Source: Neospora caninum Liverpool
Taxonomy: Eukaryota; Apicomplexa; Conoidasida; Eucoccidiorida; Sarcocystidae
NCBI RefSeq assembly: GCF_000208865.1
Contig: NC_018391.1
Location: 2,487,014 to 2,551,013, forward strand
DNA: 64,000 nucleotides
Reading direction: 5' to 3'
In this document: piece after piece, positions 23,801-36,759 of the stretch
How positions within the stretch are numbered: position 1 is the first letter of the stretch
Layout of the letters: every line of letters begins with the position of its first letter
Position numbers and translations under genes: made by a program
The notes under the pieces: model-generated
Database searches by the model: none
The model's input: only the letters and a program-made list of their open reading frames with translations
Told to the model about the DNA's origin: nothing

Positions 23801-26237
23801 GATGCAGCTACGCAGTTGTGAATGCCAGTACCTCTGGTGATGCGATCAGCATTCAGCACTGTTGCTTGCCACCAAAGCGGATGACCAGAGGTAATGAAGC
23901 CGTGCTTGCAAATCAGGTCCATGCCGCTGTGGAACTCAGAGACAGAACAGCGTCGCGTCCAGATGATGATGCCCGTCTGAAACGATCGCTGTAGGTGTAT
24001 CGTGCATGCGTCTCCCCTCGACAGACGTTGTCAGACCACATTAAAGGCCATGAACCTTCGGGATTCCCCACCAAGAAGTTACTCACTCCTCCCTTCTGCT
24101 GCGACTTCTGTCGTGCCGCGAGCCTGATCTACCCTTCAAAGAGAGCAATCTACCTTTGGCCGGAAATTCCCGTGGTTCGCGCGTGCGGCGACGAGGGACC
24201 CTGTCCAAAAGCCGTGGCGGTTGCATTCGAGGTGGAGATTTGCGCTGCCAGGGAAGTGGAGAAATGCCGGAAAGAGCTGGCACTCCGGTACGAACGCTTC
24301 CACGGACAGAGGTCCAGGGTGTCGCAGCAAGCGGTACACTCGCTGGCGGCAGAGAAATAGCCATTAAGTGTTATCTTATCAGCCAGATGGGCTTCTCGCG
24401 GCTGGTGAGCTTGCAACACGCCCCAGATGTAGTCTCTCATCTCAAGCAGTAGTCTTTATTAATGCTATCCTTCGCTCATGGTAATGTCCTCAGGCAAGAC
24501 TTCTCGTTAGTGCAATTCTGGAAACTGTTTGACCCGAAGAACAAAGGATTCGCGACAAACTTCGAGCTCAGAAGAACTCTTGCTGCTCTAGGAATCTCCA
24601 TCCCAATCCTTGTCGTTAATCTATTCCTGAAACGCTATGGCTCTGCGAGCATAGGGAGGGCCAAAAGGTAGTTACACACTGATCGAATACGCACCGCAGC
24701 CAAATTATTTCGGGCGATTTGGGACACTGGAAGCGTGCGTAAACTGTTCGGGAGGCAGGGTACTGCAGGATCCGCCCTCACAGTGATTGCGCTCGAAGTA
24801 TTTCCGTCCCACACATTAAACCATACCCATGGAAGCAGCTCTTAAACTCTCAGATGAGCAAGCATTTAGGCACCTGTGAACGCCGATGCCGAGGTATCAC
24901 GCCCAGGGCCCTCTCTGACATGCATCGTGTATCCACGACGTCTCACGGCATTCGTCTTTCTGTGGAACGTTCAGAATTACGTACGCTGGAATGTGCGACG
25001 CTGTCATGCCTCAAGAAGCCCACGCATCCCGGTTTCTTCGGAATAGAGTGCCTGAATCAAGCTCTTCCGGTTTCGCGCGTGCCACTCTCTTCCACATTGT
25101 GGAACTGTTGAAGATGCTCATGCAAGTAAGGGGGTATTTCCGGCTGCTTCCAGCTGGACCTGAATCAATGCCTCTCTCGCCGGAACCTTCCTATAACACG
25201 CGCTCGCTTGTTCATTAAGTCGGACTGATCTACGGCGGTTTTTCTGTCGCTCGCTCGGAGACGTCCGCCCTGCCACGCTTCGCCCGACAACTGCCTGTTC
25301 ACCATCCGCTGATTGGTTTCCTCAGGCGGAAGTTCTGGCGGAGTCAGTCCGCCATGTTTTCGCCTCTTCGACCATGTTTGCGTCACTACTGAAGTTAGAC
25401 CCGTAAGCAGTGAACAACATGCCACCACAGCGGCCTAGCAAATGGTGTTCCCCCTTTTGAGAATGCCAGTATTCGTCCCGTTCTCACATGCAGTATTGAC
25501 TGATGTGACTTTCCCTCACGTTTATCTGTACGTAACGCTGAGCCTGCTTCTTGGCTGAGATAGAGACTATCTTGCGTGATTTTGTTGTTGACGAGTTTGT
25601 CGTAAGCCCTCGCAAGCTAGTCAATTAATGTCAAACGGTGAGCATAAATGAATGTAAATATAATCGTGCCCGTATATGCCGCCGTTGCCGGATGAGATAG
25701 TACAATCACAGATCGCAGCCAATCGTTTGCTTTAAATGCGTAGTATTTACATATTCTAGTACTCATAATACATTGGCGGTTGCATACCCCTAGGCTGGCA
25801 TCTAAACCGAAAACTGAATATTCCCTCCTTAAATAAAGATACCACTGGCGTCCCCTACTGCGACTATAGGTAGAAGTCCCTCCACTGCAGCAGCACGCAC
25901 ACTTTAACATGAAATTGAGGTTGCACCAACGTTTCAGAAAAACAGAATTTCATGGCACTCCACAATGTCGTTTTATTGCGATGCAACTGGCATCGGCAAG
26001 AGCGGCAACAATGCTGGGTTGTTGCTTACGCAGTGATGGCTTTTTCTCAGGGACAACCACGGCGTGATCTGTTCGAAAGCGATTGCTGACTATTTAAAAT
26101 CCATGGGTGTCTTCGCCACTCAAAACGAGGTGTCGGGCTTGCTGGCTCGGTACGATAAAAAGGGAACAGGAGTCATGTCCTTCAACAGAACAACAGCGGA
26201 GATTTCTTGTCCTTCATTGCCTCATGAATGTGGATGA
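20824..26237 (+). CDS. EF-hand protein 1 of tandem pair, degenerate calcium loops, 11 exons
   Basis: Exons 20824-20895, 21458-21554, 21807-21921, 22181-22425, 22936-23017, 23376-23655, 24232-24287 (5' border uncertain, possibly 24196), 24494-24667, 24975-25125, 25326-25402 and 26051-26237 join in phase to about 511 residues. Eight EF-hand-like helix-loop-helix units, in four pairs, can be aligned to the next gene. Only loop 2 (DVNADGRVGVYD) and loop 4 (DRDRDGFLSFPD) keep near-complete ligands, with Asp rather than Glu at position 12. Loop 7 (DPDNHGVICSKA) and the others have lost key ligands. No signal peptide or membrane segment is seen. The start ATG has an in-frame stop just upstream. Every junction is intact, so it looks functional rather than a pseudogene. 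It may be a calcium-independent scaffold; the architecture recalls EFCAB6-like multi-EF-hand proteins, but I do not assign a role. Confidence 0.78.
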
Positions 26238-28114
26238 AGCCATGTCTGTGTCTTCCTTTTCGATGCATCACCTCTTTGCTGTCGTCTCATCAAGTGTAGC
26301 AAATTGAGGTGGGGTGCCTTGGTCTTCCAATGCGAAGCACGAGGGATTTCTGTTTTACCCTTGTTGTTCTGGAGCCACATAGTGTTCCGATGGTTTCTCT
26401 GGGTTCATGGTCTTCCTCCCGGGAACCAAACAGGAGCGGAATGTGTCCATCCTGTACTGAAGACTAAAGTAGCAGCCGCCCTGTGAGTATGGTGTAGTTT
26501 GTTGGCTGCGGTAAATGACAGGAGTGTTTGCGGACGAGAGATGCCGGCATATGTCATTTAGACAGAAGTGCTGGTGGTTGTTCTTTTTGTTCTCTCTGTA
26601 AGGTCTAATGAACATTTTCAAAGCTGGCAGTCGCGTAGTCGCCCGCACTGTCTAAATGATGAGAACGAATTCAGTTGCTAGTCTATGGCCCTACAGAGTT
26701 AATTAATATGACGGCATCGGGGTGGTTCTGTAGGACGGTGTTTGGAAGTCGCACTTCTCATTTCTGTACATTGCTCCAGCACCTTTTTTGTGGCGCCAAC
26801 ACGCTAACATGAAACCACTTGAGTACCGAATTGGGTCACAGCCGGGAACGTCTCTGGGCAGGGTCCGAATCATACGGCACCTGAGTTCTGCACTTCCGTG
26901 GCAAGTAGTCTTTGTCGCTAGAGACTGTTTCAGGAAGGGTTCTTCATTGGGATCTACGGAGGTTGCGGAGGGTGTCTATGCTTTGTCTTGTAACAGTGAG
27001 CAATTGAGCGGGATGGCTGTCATCCGATTCCAAACCGGTCTCACAGGAACATCTTCATCTCGTTTTCTAATATGTAGAATTAAAATACGCAACAAGCTCG
27101 GGGTGGGTCGCATGGGATGCAATTTGCCTTTGGAGTCGCACCGATTGTCCTGTCAGAAACGCAGAAGGCTGTTTCAGCGAACGTCCGAATTGGCGGGCCA
27201 CGAAGCCTCTGACTTGTGCTGAAAGCGTTCACAGCTGCTGCATGCCTCTGTGCGCTCGCCTAACTGAGGAAATGTTCAAACGAGCCTTGTATGCGAGGTC
27301 GTGATCGTGCTATGTGAGAAGCTTGCCTTTGGGGGTGATGACGTGAAAGAAGAGTGGTCAAGATCACATGCGTGAAGGTGAGCACGATGAGTAGAGGCGA
27401 CACATCCTTGTTGAACAGGGAAAGTGACGGAAGAGGCAGCTTCGATTCCGTGGTTGCGAATTTGCGTCTTCTATGGGGCGGTAAGAAGGGGTTTCCGTTG
27501 TCCTGTGTGGACTAACGCCGAATTCCGACAGCTCTCCCCTTACTTCGTCGGTCGGCAACATTTTTACAACTCGGGCTAGACATGTGGCTTATGAATCGTG
27601 AGATAAAGCACTTCAATCATGGGAGATACAATTGGAGAGGCGGAACGGTAAGTGAACTAGGTGGAGGTGGACGCACCATCAGAAGCGCCCCACGTCTGGA
27701 GGGCCCAGCCAAATAAAGGAGTTTCAGGGCTGCGGCGTCCCTCTATCCAGCGGACAGAAATCGTATCGCAATGAATATGCTCACACTTTAGCCGCGAGTA
27801 AACACGAACTGGAAAGGCTTTGAATCGGCGTCCGGATCGTTCCTTACCTGCAAGCGTATTCAAAGGCTGCGCGGAGGCGACTGTCGCCCGAGAGCCACAT
27901 TCGTTGTCACGTCGAGCCCAGTGTCAAGCCCCCGATGTCGACTAATGCCTCAGCATCGAAAGCACGATTCTTTATTTTTCTTGTAATTTCAACGGTCGCT
28001 CCCTAGCGGCCCTTGCAGTAGATTTCCGCGTTTTCCTGACGTGGAAGAAGAGGACCTGCGGGTACATTGCCGGCGGAGGCGGCCTCAGTGACGCATCGCA
28101 CGGCTCAAACCAAG
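26238..28114. other. Intergenic region between the EF-hand paralogs
   Basis: About 1.9 kb separating two head-to-tail paralogs; it should hold the terminator of the first and the promoter of the second. Open frames are short and uninformative. I find no repeat or RNA gene. Confidence 0.5.
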
Positions 28115-31100
28115 ATGTCGGCATTATGCAGCGTCACCAAGACGCTTCTTATGCGTTTTTTTTGCTCTGTAGCAGAGCTCGAGCACCAGGTAGAGTATCC
28201 TTTTCTAGGCAGTGTTCCTGCCCTAGGTCTGATTCCGAAATCGCTTTTGGACGCAATCACCCAGCTATTCGCTGTCCACAGTACTGTGATGTCAAGCTAC
28301 ACTTGGCATTCACTTGGACAGATTCCTTTACAGTCCCATATTTCACGACGGTGTGCTGAGCGACTCAGACTCATTTGAGGGCAGGTGCCTATGAAGCGAG
28401 AAGTCCCTTACTGCCCTCTAAGTTGCACGAGCTTTCGCCTGGATAATCTCTCGAGTCCTGAGGAACCTGGCGTTTTCTGCGTCACGCGTTTGTCTGTTTG
28501 GGGCGGGAATGGGTGCATCATGGGAATGCAGCTTATCGGTTGTTGTTCCCAAAAGACACCTGACAAAATTCGGTGTTGCCTAGAGGAACAGGGAGTCCTA
28601 GACACGGCGTACAGTGCTTCCAAGTAGACAAAGCCGGAAGCAATGCATCAACCACAGTAAACAAGGAACGTTTCGTTGGTATTTAGAAGAGATCTCCTGA
28701 CCTGACGACGGTCCCGGCGTGAATATGAAGTGTCCCTGCTCCCTCTATATGGAACCGCAGCTGGCCGGTATCCACCTTGGTGGAGATGGGGGCGGCCGCA
28801 GGGTATACCCACCCGAATGCGCCCGTACGTCTCTGTCTGTACAAATTTTTCTCCTACAGCTTGATCGGCTGAGACAGCGACTATGCGAATATGAGTGCTT
28901 CAGTCCCCATGCCGCTTTCCGGGCAATGGATAGTTTCGGCAACGGGTACCTGACAGGTGACTGGAAAACACCACACTCTTGCACAACAACGGAAAAGCAA
29001 CTGCAACTCGAAGGCACGAGCATACTACGGGGTAGTGGCATGCCCAGCACGGCAGGGTACCATGAAGGCCTTCTGTATGGAAGATGAAGCCGAACGCGGG
29101 TGTCACCCTGGCTTCGCGCGCCATGAGCGCATATGCAAGCGCGAGTGATTGATGTCTGGGATGCATGTTCAGGACAGGACCTGCTGAACTTTCTTCGCCA
29201 GCACAATGCCCTCGTAACAGAATCTGAGGTGTTTCACCTTGTGCGACAATTGGACTTGAACGGCGACGGCCGCATATGCTACTCCGAGTATGTCCGGCGT
29301 ATTACAAAATTTGCTAGTTTGCCGGCACTCCTCGGGGAGCCTGTGCAACGAAATGAGTGTTCGATTTTTCTTTATTCTAGTTTATATTTCCGCACCTGGG
29401 GCTCGGAGGTAGCCGCGATCGTCGAGAGCGTGGACGTTATCATTTGCAGCTGCCTAGCTTTCTAGTCGTGAGTCGTATTCTCGCTCGATGTCTTATGTTG
29501 TAGAGTGGCATCCACTGCCGATTTCAAATCGAACCTATGATCCCATAAGCGACTTCACTTTCAATAGGGTTGTTTGGTGCGATGCCTGGCGGCTGATGAA
29601 GTCTTTCTACTTTGTGTTGGGAAACAATGCGGCTGCGTTCTCTTCAGTTCTTTCGAACAACGAGCACAGCCACGGAATTCTCTCCTGTTGCGTGATTGAC
29701 GATTACGCGTGCAGGTTCCTCAATGCGTTACTGCCAGTGGACGCCACAATTCGATCTTCCCTTATTTCACGTGTTGACTGCGGACTGCACGTACATCTTC
29801 CCCATGACTGTTGCTTCTTGCTTGCGAATCTCCTGATGAAGGAGATCGAAGTCAACCGCGAGCTTGAAGTTCGGCGCAAAGTGCTCTTCAGTCGTCCCGA
29901 TTTCAAGCTGCTGCTCGCTTTCCGTTACCTGGAAGAACCATCTGTCGGCCAGATCACACCTGCATCTCTCGCCGAAGTTTCCGAGGCACACAATCATCAC
30001 ATGAACGCCTGCGACCTCGAGCTCGTTTTCCGCCGCATGGATCGGTGAGTGTTTGCGAAGCTGAGGCCAGGGTGAAGCACCGGTGAGAGTTCGATTTTAG
30101 CACGCCCGGACGGTCGATATACTTTGTGCGGCGAGTGTGCTTGATTGAATCGCGTCGTTTTGTCGTGCCTTCACTCCGTTAACCAAACAGAGGTTGTCTG
30201 CAGTGGCTGTGTTCAGCCGACAGTTTTTATTAATGCTCTCCTCACGATGCGATTCTCCTTGCAGGGACCGAGACGGAAAGCTATCTTATCTCGAATTCGT
30301 TGAAGGACTACTAACAAATAGCTACAGCTCGACCATGTCACAGTGCCCTGTAACGCCTCAAACAAGCTGTGCGCCGACTACCGTATGCTTCCAAGAGCCG
30401 CATCACCATCACTTCACATCTCTCTGCGTCTGCAGAGACCCTCTGTGTCCTCGCACCTGCTCGCTGGCACTGGCGCGTCCGTCATCTGCGAATGCTTGGC
30501 GGTGCTATTTGCGAGTAAGCGAGAAGTTCCGAGAGTGTTGACCATGTGGCGCTTCTCCTGTCAGTCACGGGCCTCATTCGCCAATGCTAGAGAGCGATGC
30601 CCGATCTCCCCCAGCTCGAAGACGAGCATAAACCGTGACATAGCGTATTTTTGATCGACACGTCATATGATTTGCATCGACCTAGGAACTGCCACGGAAC
30701 TTGGTTCAAGGTGTCGGGTTGATCCTATCTGCCGCTACCCCTTGCGGGGGTGCGCTTGTGCGGGGATGTGCGCCTACTGCTGCACTACCCCGTTCTCTGC
30801 TGTATCCTTCCCGTGTGCTTACAGAGTGCAAGTGCACGCCGTCCGTCGACGAGCACAAGCTATGATACCTGCTGCAGGTCGTGCGGGTATCACATCTGTG
30901 TGTGCCCCGTCAGTCATTGCCCAGGCGGTCCGAATTCGTGCTCGGTGTCGGGTAGCGACGAGTTCCTTCCTGACGTTTCCCGAGTGCTGGCTCGAAGTTT
31001 GAGTCCTTTGTGCGCCGGGCGCGGCAGATCGCTGGGGTCTTACGCGCGATCCTTGTCGCGCCGGAACTGTCCTGGCATAAGAAGCCCGCGATGCAGCCCG

Positions 31101-32622
31101 ACTCGCGAGGTGACTCACGCGTTCGAACACCAGATCGATATGGAGCGGAAGCTCGACAAATACAGGAAGAGCCTTTCGATGAGGCCGGACTTTAATTTGC
31201 TCGATTTCTGGAGATTGTTCGACACCACTGGGAAGGGGTATTCAACGGCGAGGGAAGTGGAGGATGCTATGAATGCTCTGCATGTTCATGTCACACCTCA
31301 TGAGGCTCACCTGTTTATCAAGCAGTACTCCAAAGCTGGAGACGGCAAGATCCGATACGTGGACATTTGCAACGCATTCATGCCGAAGGATCAACGCTAC
31401 GCGGACATTATGCAGAACCGACTGCCGGATTACAGGCAGTACCAATGCATAAGCCCCCAGAAACACATGTCGCCGGAAACTCGAGATCTGGTCGCCGAGG
31501 TGTTCCACCTCCTCGTTGTGGTGAGGATAAAAGACTATCGCTCCGTTGGCCTCTACCCAATTGCCAAAAAGCATCCTCACAATGAGAATCAGACATTGCA
31601 CTCCTAGCAACAGTTATGCAGCAATTCGATGTGGGAGTACGCGTTCAACGAGAGTGACGAGTTGCGCGAACACAATCGAACTTGGATCCGGTAAAAGACA
31701 TTCAAGATCTAAACCAGTAGTCCAACTCGTGGAACTAAGGATACTTCTGATACCTTAGACAGCAAGACCTCCAATTATCCAATCAGTTGCCTCTGGATTT
31801 AACACCATCAGACTAGTACTTAATGGAGGGTACATTGTCCAAAGAACTCTAAGGTGGTACTACACCTCCAGCTCAGACGGTCTGGCTTCCTGCTTTCTCT
31901 CTGCTACGCATGTGCAGTCGGAAGTGCAATCTGAATCGATGAGGCATCAGTTCGCGTCCCACAATTTGTGGCAAACTTTCAAGCTGCTTGACAAGTAAGC
32001 GTGAAACAGACCAAACCAGCAGCGCATGCGCAACCCAGAAACACCCGTCCCCGAGATGCCGCAGTCGGGGGGGTCTCTTCTGTGTTCGTCGCAACTGCCT
32101 CTGGAACCACGACAAAGACGGTGATGTGATCGGCACGAAAAATCGATTCCATCGCACCTGCACCTTCAACAGGTGCTGCTCCTCAAAAAACAAAGTTGGC
32201 GCTGACCCGGCCAGCCCAGCGCCTCCCTGCGTCGATAAACGCCTGCTCTTTGCGAAATCAGGCGACGACTTGAAAGCCGTCCGCTGTAACAAATGTGCCG
32301 ATTCAAGCGAAGGGAGTCAAAATGTAGACAAGCTTCCGGACGCACTCTAAACCTGATGGAGGTTCTTCATCCACTGCGGTTCGTCAGTGATTCGTGCGTT
32401 TGGAATCGCAGGGACAATGATGGATACATCACAGTAGACGAGTTCAAAAGCGCGTTGCGTGACAACAACATCTACGCTTCCGAGAACGAAGCCAAGGCAC
32501 TCCTCGCCCGCTACGACACGTCCATGGACGGGCGCGTTTCCTATGCGGAGTTCGTCAATGAGCTCGGAGTTACCCGCTGCCCGCGCAATGTTTGCAAATT
32601 CGCGTGCACATGCCCGGTCTAG
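28115..32622 (+). CDS. EF-hand protein 2 of tandem pair, calcium-binding, 8 exons
   Basis: Exons 28115-28189, 28860-28956, 29173-29287, 29715-30044, 30265-30514, 31110-31520, 31918-31994 and 32412-32622 join in phase to 521 residues. Four of eight EF-hand loops are canonical: DLNGDGRICYSE (~84), DRDRDGKLSYLE (~205), DKDNDGYITVDE (~452) and DTSMDGRVSYAE (~488). The intervening loops (for example DSFGNGYLTGQD, DTTGKGYSTARE) are degenerate, so each pair holds at least one likely calcium site, apart from the third pair. Exons 2, 3 and 7 have exactly the same lengths (97, 115, 77) as in the upstream paralog, proving tandem duplication. The exon 6 acceptor (CTCGCGAG) is weak and its 5' edge uncertain. 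Intron 6 carries a cox1-like mitochondrial fragment. Likely a cytosolic calcium sensor or structural protein; specific role unknown. Confidence 0.82.
31690..31855 (-). pseudogene. Nuclear copy of mitochondrial cox1 fragment (NUMT)
   Basis: Inside intron 6 of the second EF-hand gene. Read on the minus strand it gives WTMYPPLSTSLMVLNPEATD, then WIIGGLAV, an in-frame stop, and GIRSILSSTSWTTG. This matches the conserved cytochrome c oxidase subunit I region WTxYPPLSTS..DWIIGGL..GI.SIL. It is about 165 bases long, broken by a stop and substitutions, and not functional. Scattered mitochondrial fragments are a known feature of the Toxoplasma nuclear genome. Confidence 0.8.
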
Positions 32623-33620
32623 AGTGGGGGCGAAAAGGGGAACTCGACGACTCATCAGGCGATGTTGCTAGGCGTCCTTGCGAGAAGCGACACCCGAACA
32701 AGCCTACAGTCTATGCCTTTTCGGCTGCAGCCTTGACGGAGAGAGCGGCTGTTTTTACAGTCCACTGCGGCCTTTTTACCTCCTGCTCTCCATCCCTGTA
32801 ATGTTGGCGGGTCGCCAGGAGTCCGGCATGCTTACGCTCCGGTTACAGCTGGCGTGACCAGCCTGTTGCGCGCCCGACACTTGTTGTGCATGTGTGAATT
32901 GTGGCTGCCGCATTTACTCGCCGTGGCGATGCCGGCTGTTTACAACAGTAGAGATTCGGTGAGGACAGTGGCTACATCGCAGACGGTTCGCCGACAGGAA
33001 ACCAGAAGAGCTAGTCACACCACACCAGATCGTGACTCATGCGCCCGTCGCCTGCCGGGAAAGGCGTTGTCAAATGAGGCTCGAAGCGGGGGGATGCTCA
33101 GCGGTTGTGTGTTTGTTCGGACCCTATCTCCTGGCGACATTCACCGTGGAGAAGGAACTTCGAAATCGCACCAGCAAAAATGTGGCTGAGATATAGTCTC
33201 CCATTTTTTTCGGATTTTAAGGATTGCTTGCTCGTCTCATCCTTGCCCGAAGAGTGGCGCCACCGCGCGAGGTTACGGCACCACTGTTTCCAGCTGGGAG
33301 TTGATTTTTAAACACCAGTGCTTTTCTGTAAGGGGAGACGGAGAACCCATTCTGCGTTCCAAATTCCGTTTGGTTCCGAGGTTATCCGAGGTTACGGTTA
33401 GCATGCACAGTGCCGTCAAGGTCACTTCAAAAGTGAACCGAGGAACGGAGGAGCGCACTCAGACACAGCCCCACTCGGCGAGGTGCAAAGGAGAGACACG
33501 GCAAACTAGTTGTTCCTCAGTATGCTCGGACTCCTGATCACTCGAAGGGTAATCACTACTGTTAATGCAAGTCACTACCCGAACGTTGCTCTGGAAAAAC
33601 AACTGTTCTCGCTGAAGAAC
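32623..33620. other. Convergent intergenic region
   Basis: Lies between the 3' ends of the second EF-hand gene (+) and the OSCP gene (-). Probably 3' untranslated DNA of both; nothing else recognised. Confidence 0.55.
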
Positions 33621-35488
33621 TTAGAGTGGAGCCAGCAGCTGCGACTGCAACCGATCCAGGCGCGAAACGACGCTAAAGTCGAGAACCTGCTCGCCCAAGC
33701 GCACAACCAGACCTCCCTGCGAACAAAGCAGAAACAAAGAACAACATGGAAAAGGAGCGCGCAATGTCTGAAGCGAATGGAAAAAATCACACGAGAAACA
33801 CGAAATGGCTGCCCACGGCATCGTCTGCACATACACAAAAATACATAATCGAAACGCCCACATGGATCTGAAAAAACCCACAACGCAGTGACAGAGTCTC
33901 CACTGGATCGATTGACTCGCGCCTTCCTCTCACGACGTCCACGTGGAGACTGTCTAGACACTGAATCGTGCACATGCGTCGGACATCCCCCCCTTCTTCG
34001 TTTCAAGCGCTGATCTCAAATCGAATCAGAAGAAACGAAACTTCAACAGGGCGGCGTCCTGCCCGTCTCCACTTCATGCAAATCTGTCATCACAACGCAG
34101 CCGCATATGGGCACGCGAGAGCAGTTTCGTCGACGTTTGCGAGGCGACACTTTTCCCCGAACGTCTGTGATTTTGGAAAATCACCACCCCGGAACGTGAC
34201 TTTCCTCACCATAATCTGCGGGCTGACTGCGTAGTCGACGATGAGACGCGCCTGGCTTCCTGCTCTCTTTTGTAACGCCGCGACGATCTCCTTCTGCTGC
34301 TGCGCTGACAAGGGCTGGTTCAAAACGGAGCGTAGACACAGGGGAAACGTTCTTTGGGGGTTGTCGTAGAGACAGCTGGTCGCCAGCCCACTGACACCGT
34401 TCGGTAACACAGAAATCCGAGTGAAGTCTCTCACCAACGAATCTTCGTGCTGTTGCATGTACGTAGGTAAGCCAGCGCAGGTAAAGTCTGGCACATCTCG
34501 TGCAAATGCGTTCTCTTCTGTTCACGTAGCGGGCTCGATTCGCTAACAACTATACGAGGGAGACTTCTGTGTTCTACACATCAGAGCCTCACTCTACACC
34601 CCAAAATAACGGAAACAAAGAGGGAAATTTTCCTGTGCACAGACCGGTGTATGCAGCTCTGCGGAACACCTCATATGCCGTAGTATCGCGAACGAAAACA
34701 ATTGCCCAAGGGCCCTCCCTTTCTGTATTAGTGGGTCCATGTGCGTTCATACTGAGACTCGCCGCAAAACTGTTACTGGAAGCAAAACAGAGATGTGACG
34801 GCTAGAGAAGACACAGACGCCAACGTCGTCTCGCCCTGTCGTCCTTGCTGAGCTTGAGGCGCTGTGCTTCACCTCGGCCGTCTCTCTCTCCCCTCCTCAG
34901 TTTTGTGTCGTCTCAGAGGTCGGCTCTTACCTTGGCGCTGGTGACGAGGCATTTGACTTCTCCCTTTTCTTTTCTGTACATTGCGTCAAACGCGTCAGCC
35001 ACCCGAGCGAGTATGGGGAGTCGTTTGTTCTCAACGAGAGTCGTGAGGAGATTTCCAGTGAGGGCGTCGAATTTATATCGGTTAACGAGCTGCTGCAGGA
35101 CGTCCAACTTCTGCTGTACAGACACCGCAGGACTATCAACAAAGAGACGAAATTCGCCGCTGTCCTTCAGCGCGTTTCGCACGCTCTCTAGATCTGCGTA
35201 CACCTTCTCCAACTGGTTCTTCCTCTTGGCCACGCGGAACAGAGCAGACGCATATCGCCCCTCCAGCGTCTGACTCGCTCCGGACTCCTCCGCGGCACTG
35301 CTGAAGGCGCGCCGAGAAGAGAAAAGTGGAGCGGCCGAGAGAGGCGACGCGGGGGGAAAGCACGCGAGAGACCCTCCATGTGGGAGGGCGCGGGATCTCA
35401 GCGAGGAGAGGGAAGAGAGGAGCGAGAGCTGACCACGAGGGACAGCCGAGGCGAAAACCCGTCTGGTAGCGAGGAAGGGGGACGCCAT
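33621..35488 (-). CDS. Mitochondrial ATP synthase OSCP (delta) subunit, 3 exons
   Basis: OSCP links the F1 head to the peripheral stalk of the mitochondrial ATP synthase. Exons 35488-34931, 34314-34210 and 33716-33621 join in phase 0 to 252 residues. The first ~65 residues are rich in Ser, Arg and Ala without acidic residues, as in a mitochondrial transit peptide. The mature part starts near LEGRYASALFRVA, the hallmark OSCP helix, followed by FVDSPAVSVQQKLDVL and NLLTTLVENKRLPIL. The C-terminal signature GGLVVRLGEQVLDFSVVSRL sits in the small last exon, behind a clear pyrimidine-rich acceptor. Length suits the family (about 190 mature residues). Its promoter region faces that of the potassium-channel gene. 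Confidence 0.93.
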
Positions 35489-36721
35489 TATTCGTCTCAG
35501 GGAAAAACCGTAACAGGAAATCTCGAGCTAGATCCGAAAAGACTCGGGAGGCAGAGTCCTTCCAGCTCTGGGGGCGTTCCGGACTGAAGCATGCAAAACA
35601 CGACACAGAGTCAAGGTGAGGGGGAAGAAGGAGACGTATTTGTGCCCGTGACGAGGTGACCAAAGATCTGTCCCAGGTTCACGCTTTCGCTCTGTCGTTT
35701 TCTCTCCGCGGTTCACGGGTGACCAACCAGAACGACGTTGCCACAGGCGGGAGCATTCGGTGGCGTATGCATGGGAAAAGGGGAAAAGGGTGAAAAAACG
35801 AAACGCCTTTCACCACACCGAAAGACCAGACACACTGCCGCCACGCAAAGGCTGAAAAAGCGTTGATGGAACGGAGAAACTAAGAAGACAAGTAGACAAC
35901 CACGTCGGATTCCCTTCGTGGGGAAGAGACTGAGAAGCGACGAACTCAGGCTGTCGCCGAGGGACGTGTGTGTGAAAAAACGAGGCAGCACGCGGAACGA
36001 AACACGAAGGAACCTCCCTTTTTGCTGACGTTACACAGGAGGAAATGATTCGAGTTTCAGAAAGCAATTTGCGACGGTGTACGCGCATGCTGTCGAGGCC
36101 GAAAAAGGGTGCGTAGTCACCAGAGACAGAAGCGGGCGCGAAGGGTTGCGCCTGCGCTGGCCAAAACGCCTGAGGCAACCATAGAGTAACCCAGGACTAC
36201 TGTTTTCTTTTCTCTACGCAGGATATACAGTCGAGATAGAAAAACAGGACACCCAGGAGGGAGACGACTACGAGGAGAAAAACCAAGATCAAGCATTTAT
36301 CTACCCGTGTCGCCCAGGGCTGTCGCCTCAGGTTCGCGAACACGAGAGCTCAGACCTCACGGAGACGGCAGGAGATCGGCGGCGGAAAGTAGACCGACGG
36401 TTTCTGAACAGAACCTGTGAGGGTGTCTTCCGTGCAGGAGGGCTCTTTTCCCGCATTCCCTAGAAAACAAAGGAGTTCTTCCTCTGGATGCGCCTGCAAG
36501 CACAAAGAGCCGCTAGATGTCAACGCGGCAGCTGACCGTTGACAAAAAACCGTCAAGGTCGCGACAAAGCGCCTCTTCTTACCCTTTTTGTCTCGAAGAA
36601 AAAGGTTCCTCTCCTCCTTTGTCTCCTCCATCCGCTCCGCCTTCGATAGAGATCGTCGTTCTTACGTGTTCCGATCTGCACACACATGTACGCAAAAGCC
36701 CACATACCTTCACCCGCCGAA

Positions 36722-36759
<38 letters not shown>

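Noticed and set aside
25617..25910. AT-richer intron segment considered as a further mitochondrial fragment
   Set aside because: Translations of both strands show no recognisable cox1, cox3 or cytochrome b block.
20824..26237. EF-hand copy 1 as a pseudogene
   Set aside because: All eleven exons keep frame and splice sites, and exon lengths match the paralog, so decay is limited to calcium ligands.
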